Of a stretch of DNA of 17,556 nucleotides, positions 14,496 to 17,556 are shown one piece after another. Position 1 is the stretch's first letter; each line of letters opens with the position of its first letter. The notes beneath the pieces were generated by a model. It made no database searches, was not told the DNA's origin, and saw only the letters and a list, made by a program, of their open reading frames with translations. Origin of the DNA: an uncultured Collinsella sp. (GTDB taxonomy: Bacteria; Actinomycetota; Coriobacteriia; Coriobacteriales; Coriobacteriaceae); assembly GCA_900547765.1 (NCBI GenBank), contig URIA01000049.1, forward strand, positions 1 to 17,556. Reading direction: 5' to 3'. The position numbers and the translations under genes are program-made.

Positions 14496-14535
14496 GCGCG
14501 CCACGAGGCGCGTGTAGGGGAGCGCCCGCGGGCGC
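14496..14535 (+). other. two GC-rich hairpins in the fruA leader
   Basis: CGCGCC (14497-14502) pairs with GGCGCG (14507-14512) around ACGA, with one more G-U pair outside. Nine bases on, GCGCCCGCGGGCGC (14522-14535) is a perfect palindrome that folds on itself. They end 10 nt before the ribosome site AAGGAGG (14546-14552). No T-run follows, so they are leader structures and not a terminator. Confidence 0.5.
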
Positions 14536-14557
14536 AGAACTCAAGAAGGAGGGACAC

Positions 14558-16579
14558 ATGGCTAAGTTTGACATCATCGCCGCCACCGGTTGCCCGACCG
14601 GTATCGCGCACACCTTCATGGCGAAGGAGGCGCTGGAGAAGGCAGCTGCCGAGCGCGGTCTGACCATTAAGGTCGAGACCCATGGCCAGGTCGGTGTCGA
14701 GAACGAGCTCACGAAGGGTGAGATCGCCGGTGCCAAGGCCGTCGTCGTCGCAGCCGATAAGGATGTCCAGGCGGAGCGTTTCGCCGGTAAGCCCATGGTT
14801 TCCGTTGGTGTTTCCAAGGCCCTGTCCGTCGAGGCCGCCGGCAAGCTGATTGACCGCGCGCTCCGCGCCAAGGGCGACGACTCGGTTGCCGCCGCTGCCG
14901 ATGTCGAGGACGAGGTCGAGGAGAAGGAGTCCGTCGGCCACATTATCTACAAGCACCTCATGAACGGCGTCAGCCACATGCTGGTCTTCGTCGTCGCTGG
15001 TGGTGTCCTGACCGCCGTCTCGTTCCTGTGGGGCATCACGTCCTTCGATTCGACGGCGTCTGACTACAACAGCTTTGCCGCTATGCTCAAGATCATCGGC
15101 GGCATCGCCATGAACCTCATGGTTCCCGTGCTTTCCGCCTACATCGCCGAGTCCATCGGCAAGCGCCCGGCGCTCGTCCCCGGTTTTGTTGCCGGTATGA
15201 TCGCCATCCAGGGCCTGCCCGTTAACGCCGAGACCGGCATGATCGACGCCGGCGGCGCCGGCGTGGGCTTCGGCTTCCTGGGCGGCATCGTCGGCGGTTT
15301 CCTCGCTGGCTATGTCATCTTGCTGCTCGAGAAGGTCTTCTCCAAGCTGCCCAAGAATCTGGACGGCCTCAAGGCTATCTTCCTGTACCCGCTGTTCTCG
15401 ACTGCTATCGTCGGCCTGGTCATGCTCGGCATCTCCGGCCCCATGGCTGCCATCAACACCGCCATGATGGACTTCCTCAAGGGTCTGTCTGCCTCTGGCG
15501 CCATTGTTCTGGGCCTTGCCATCGGCTGCATGTGCGCCGTTGACATGGGCGGCCCGGTCAACAAGGCTGCTTACGTCACCGGTACCGCTATGCTCACCGA
15601 GGCCCTGGCCGCCGGTGTCGGCACCGACACCTACAACTTCGGCACCAACTTCATGGCTGCCGTCTCCGCAGCTTGCATCGTTCCGCCGCTGATCACCACC
15701 TTCGCCGTCGTTGTCGGCAAGAAGTACTTCAGCCAGGAGGATCACGACGCCGGTATCGTCAACCTCATCCTTGGTTGCACCCACATCACCGAGGGCGCCA
15801 TTCCGTTCATGACCAAGAACATCTGGCCCGTCATGCCGATCATGATGCTGTCCGCCGCGATCGCCTCCGTCCTTACCCTGCTGCTCGGCGTCCACGTCCC
15901 CGCCCCCCACGGTGGCTTCCTGGTCCTGCCCGTCGTCGACGGCGGCATCCAGTGGGTGCTCGCCATCCTCGCCGGCACCGTCGTGGGCGGCATCCTGTTC
16001 ACCATCTTCAAGAAGCGCGAGTGGACGCGTGCCCAGCAGCAGCGCTCCGCTTCCGCCGCTGACGACGCCGTCGTCGCTGGGAACGCCGCGGAAACGGCCG
16101 TCGCGGTCGCTCCCAAGGCAGCTGCCGATGGTTTTGTCTCCGCCGAGAACGTCCTCTTCGCCTCGAGCCGCCTCAATCGCGACGCGGCGCTCGATGCGAT
16201 CGTCGCCGCAGCCGTCGATCAGGGGATCGTCGACGACGCCGCTGCCCTGCGTGCCGCCTTCCTTAAACGCGAGGCCGAGGGCACCACGGGCATGGTAGAC
16301 GGATATGCCATTCCCCATGCCAAGACGGATGCCGTGAAGCGAGCCTCCGTGCTCGTTCTCAAGGCCGATGGCCCCGTCGCCTCCTGGGAGACTCTCGACG
16401 GCGCCCCCGTCACCTGCGCCATCGCCCTGCTCGTTCCCGAGTCCGAGGCGGGAACCTCCCACCTTCAGATCCTTTCCAAGGTGGCGACCGCCCTCACCGA
16501 CGACTCCTTCCGCGCCGCCTTCAAGGCCGAGTCCGACCCGGCTCGCCTCGCCGAGCTGATCAACGCCCGCCTCGATTAG
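14558..16579 (+). CDS. fruA: fructose-type PTS permease, domains EIIB-EIIC-EIIA
   Basis: Membrane permease of 673 residues of the phosphotransferase system, fructose-mannitol class; it imports a sugar, most likely fructose, as fructose 1-phosphate. The EIIB domain (1-100) starts AKFDIIAATGCPTGIAHT with phospho-site Cys12. After an acidic linker, the EIIC membrane domain (about 126-487) runs from VGHIIYKHLMNGVSHM through many hydrophobic segments with GGPVNKAAYVTG (about 331-342) and HITEGAIPF (about 409). An Ala-rich linker leads to EIIA (about 525-673), with phospho-site His587 in GYAIPHAKT. Domain order is B-C-A; the familiar single-chain Gram-positive FruA is A-B-C. I start at ATG 14558 with AAGGAGG, not at an upstream TTG in the structured leader. 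The downstream 1-phosphofructokinase supports fructose as substrate. Control by the divergent RpiR-type protein is likely. Confidence 0.93.
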   Translation: MAKFDIIAATGCPTGIAHTFMAKEALEKAAAERGLTIKVETHGQVGVENELTKGEIAGAKAVVVAADKDVQAERFAGKPMVSVGVSKALSVEAAGKLIDRALRAKGDDSVAAAADVEDEVEEKESVGHIIYKHLMNGVSHMLVFVVAGGVLTAVSFLWGITSFDSTASDYNSFAAMLKIIGGIAMNLMVPVLSAYIAESIGKRPALVPGFVAGMIAIQGLPVNAETGMIDAGGAGVGFGFLGGIVGGFLAGYVILLLEKVFSKLPKNLDGLKAIFLYPLFSTAIVGLVMLGISGPMAAINTAMMDFLKGLSASGAIVLGLAIGCMCAVDMGGPVNKAAYVTGTAMLTEALAAGVGTDTYNFGTNFMAAVSAACIVPPLITTFAVVVGKKYFSQEDHDAGIVNLILGCTHITEGAIPFMTKNIWPVMPIMMLSAAIASVLTLLLGVHVPAPHGGFLVLPVVDGGIQWVLAILAGTVVGGILFTIFKKREWTRAQQQRSASAADDAVVAGNAAETAVAVAPKAAADGFVSAENVLFASSRLNRDAALDAIVAAAVDQGIVDDAAALRAAFLKREAEGTTGMVDGYAIPHAKTDAVKRASVLVLKADGPVASWETLDGAPVTCAIALLVPESEAGTSHLQILSKVATALTDDSFRAAFKAESDPARLAELINARLD

Positions 16580-16595
16580 CGCGCTGAGCCGTACC

Positions 16596-16657
16596 GCATG
16601 CCCGCCCGGTTTCGCTGCCGCGGCGGGCATGCCCCTAGAGCTTCCGATCATGGAAGC
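16596..16657 (+). other. two hairpins between fruA and fruK
   Basis: GCATGCCCGCC (16596-16606) and GGCGGGCATGC (16622-16632) are perfect 11-bp arms, with three more pairs possible inside the loop. Eight bases later GCTTCC (16640-16645) pairs with GGAAGC (16652-16657). Neither is followed by a T-run, so they probably mark an mRNA stability or processing site within the operon, or a leaky terminator that lowers fruK expression. Confidence 0.55.
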
Positions 16658-16680
16658 GGACTGTTTGTCAGGAGGAGTTC

Positions 16681-17556
16681 ATGATCTATACACTTACGGC
16701 AAACCCCGCGATCGATTACAACGTATCGTGCGACGGTTTGGCTCCCAATACCGTCACGCGTACCAGGAATGCCGTCTACACGCCCAACGGCAAGGGTCTC
16801 AACGTCTCGTTCACGCTTGACCATTTCGGGATTCCCACGGCTATCCTCGGTTTCTTCGCGGGTTTCTCCGGCCGCTTCATCGTCGAGGGTGCGCGCGAGC
16901 GCGGCGTCGAGGTCCATCCCTTGTGGACCGAGGGCATCACGCGCGTCAACGTGTTCCTCAATGCCGGTGACGATACCGAGTACAACATGGTGAACGCCGG
17001 CGCCGCCATCGATGCCGCGGACGAGCAGGCCATGTTCGACCTGATCGACGGGCTCGAGGGGCTCGACTGCCTCGTTATCTCCGGCTCGCTTCCGCCGAAT
17101 GCCTCGGAAGGCTTCCTGCGCGGCGTGATCGAACGGGTCCGTGCGCAGGGCGCCGAGTTCGTGCTCGATATCTCCAGCCCCCAGCTCGCCGAGCTGCTCG
17201 CGTTGCAGCCGCTGCTCATCAAGCCCAATGATGATGAGCTGCGAGACATCTTCGGTATCGAGGTGTCGGGCGGAGACGATGCTTCCGTCGAGGCCGCCAT
17301 GCGCGAGCTTCATGAACGTGGTGCCAAGAACGTGCTGCTCACGCTTGGTGGAGACGGGGCCTATTTCTCGAATGGGGAGCACCTGTGGTTCGCGAACCGC
17401 ACGTTCGATGTCAAGGTTCTCTCCACGGTGTGCGCGGGAGACTCCTCGCTCGCGGCGTTCCTTTCCATCTGGGCCTCAGAGCCCGAGCGCGTCGAGGACG
17501 CCCTGCGCCGCTCCATGGCGACCGGCGCCAACGTGGTCGAGTGCGCGGGCCTCGGT
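16681..17556 (+). CDS. fruK: 1-phosphofructokinase, PfkB family (3' end cut by window)
   Basis: The frame is open for 292 codons to the window edge without a stop; the family is usually 300-315 residues, so only a short end is missing. It phosphorylates fructose 1-phosphate to fructose 1,6-bisphosphate with ATP, feeding glycolysis. MIYTLTANPAIDYNV and PNGKGLNVS (36-43) form the sugar-binding start typical of FruK and LacC-type kinases. LVISGSLPP (131-139) and LLIKPNDDEL (178-187) follow. LSTVCAGDS (247-255) carries catalytic Asp254; the usual GAGD reads CAGD. The ATG has GGAGGAG (16671-16677). Position after the fructose PTS permease favours 1-phosphofructokinase over tagatose-6-phosphate kinase. 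Confidence 0.92.
   Translation, partial: MIYTLTANPAIDYNVSCDGLAPNTVTRTRNAVYTPNGKGLNVSFTLDHFGIPTAILGFFAGFSGRFIVEGARERGVEVHPLWTEGITRVNVFLNAGDDTEYNMVNAGAAIDAADEQAMFDLIDGLEGLDCLVISGSLPPNASEGFLRGVIERVRAQGAEFVLDISSPQLAELLALQPLLIKPNDDELRDIFGIEVSGGDDASVEAAMRELHERGAKNVLLTLGGDGAYFSNGEHLWFANRTFDVKVLSTVCAGDSSLAAFLSIWASEPERVEDALRRSMATGANVVECAGLG

Noticed and set aside
14456..16651. Open frame of 731 codons on the minus strand, opposite fruA
   Set aside because: Same cause as opposite alaS: a composition-driven shadow of fruA, rich in Gly, Asp and His without motifs; it also spans the fruA leader and terminal spacer.
1..17556. Mobile elements, tRNA or rRNA genes, CRISPR arrays, toxin-antitoxin or defence genes
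   Set aside because: No transposase, integrase, direct-repeat array, tRNA-like cloverleaf or known defence domain was seen; genes are tightly packed and syntenic with other actinobacteria, and no spacer exceeds 300 bases.

Overview
The window is high-GC coding DNA from an actinobacterium. The best fit is a gut member of class Coriobacteriia, Collinsella-like. This rests on GC-ending codon use, GTG and TTG starts next to ATG, an actinobacterial gene order, an unmodified-Lys type EF-P loop, and PTS-based sugar uptake. The genus is inferred from the text alone and has not been checked by a search.

Layout. (1) Positions 1-233 are an AT-rich non-coding start with a strong intrinsic terminator and a promoter candidate in front of alaS. 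(2) Positions 234-6847 are a tightly packed plus-strand cluster: alaS, ruvX, mltG, yqeG, aroK and an aroB homologue, with overlaps of 8 and 4 bp. (3) After a long RNA hairpin comes an M24 aminopeptidase with its own terminator, then a promoter with a perfect TATAAT. (4) That promoter heads efp, an Asp23/Gls24 gene, nusB, xseB, tlyA, nadK and recN (8271-13368), again with overlapping stops and starts. (5) recN converges on a minus-strand MurR/RpiR regulator (13428-14285) across a 10-bp inverted repeat. (6) The regulator diverges from a fructose-type PTS operon: a permease with domains ordered B-C-A (14558-16579) and a 1-phosphofructokinase that runs off the right edge. The 272-bp divergent region holds a cluster of TTTCA-centred inverted repeats and a promoter candidate.

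Function. Most of the window is housekeeping: tRNA charging, RNase H-like rRNA processing, glycan chain termination, translation of polyproline stretches, rRNA antitermination, rRNA methylation, NADP synthesis and double-strand break repair. The last three genes form a fructose uptake and phosphorylation unit with its likely regulator.

Most notable observation. The aroB homologue next to an intact-looking shikimate kinase has lost all three expected metal ligands, the NAD-binding glycine motif and other active-site residues, yet is still a full-length open frame. It looks like a pseudoenzyme. aroE and aroC, which accompany these genes in better known actinobacterial relatives, are absent from the cluster. 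I see no mobile element, CRISPR array, tRNA, rRNA, phage or defence gene, and no clearly new multi-gene system.
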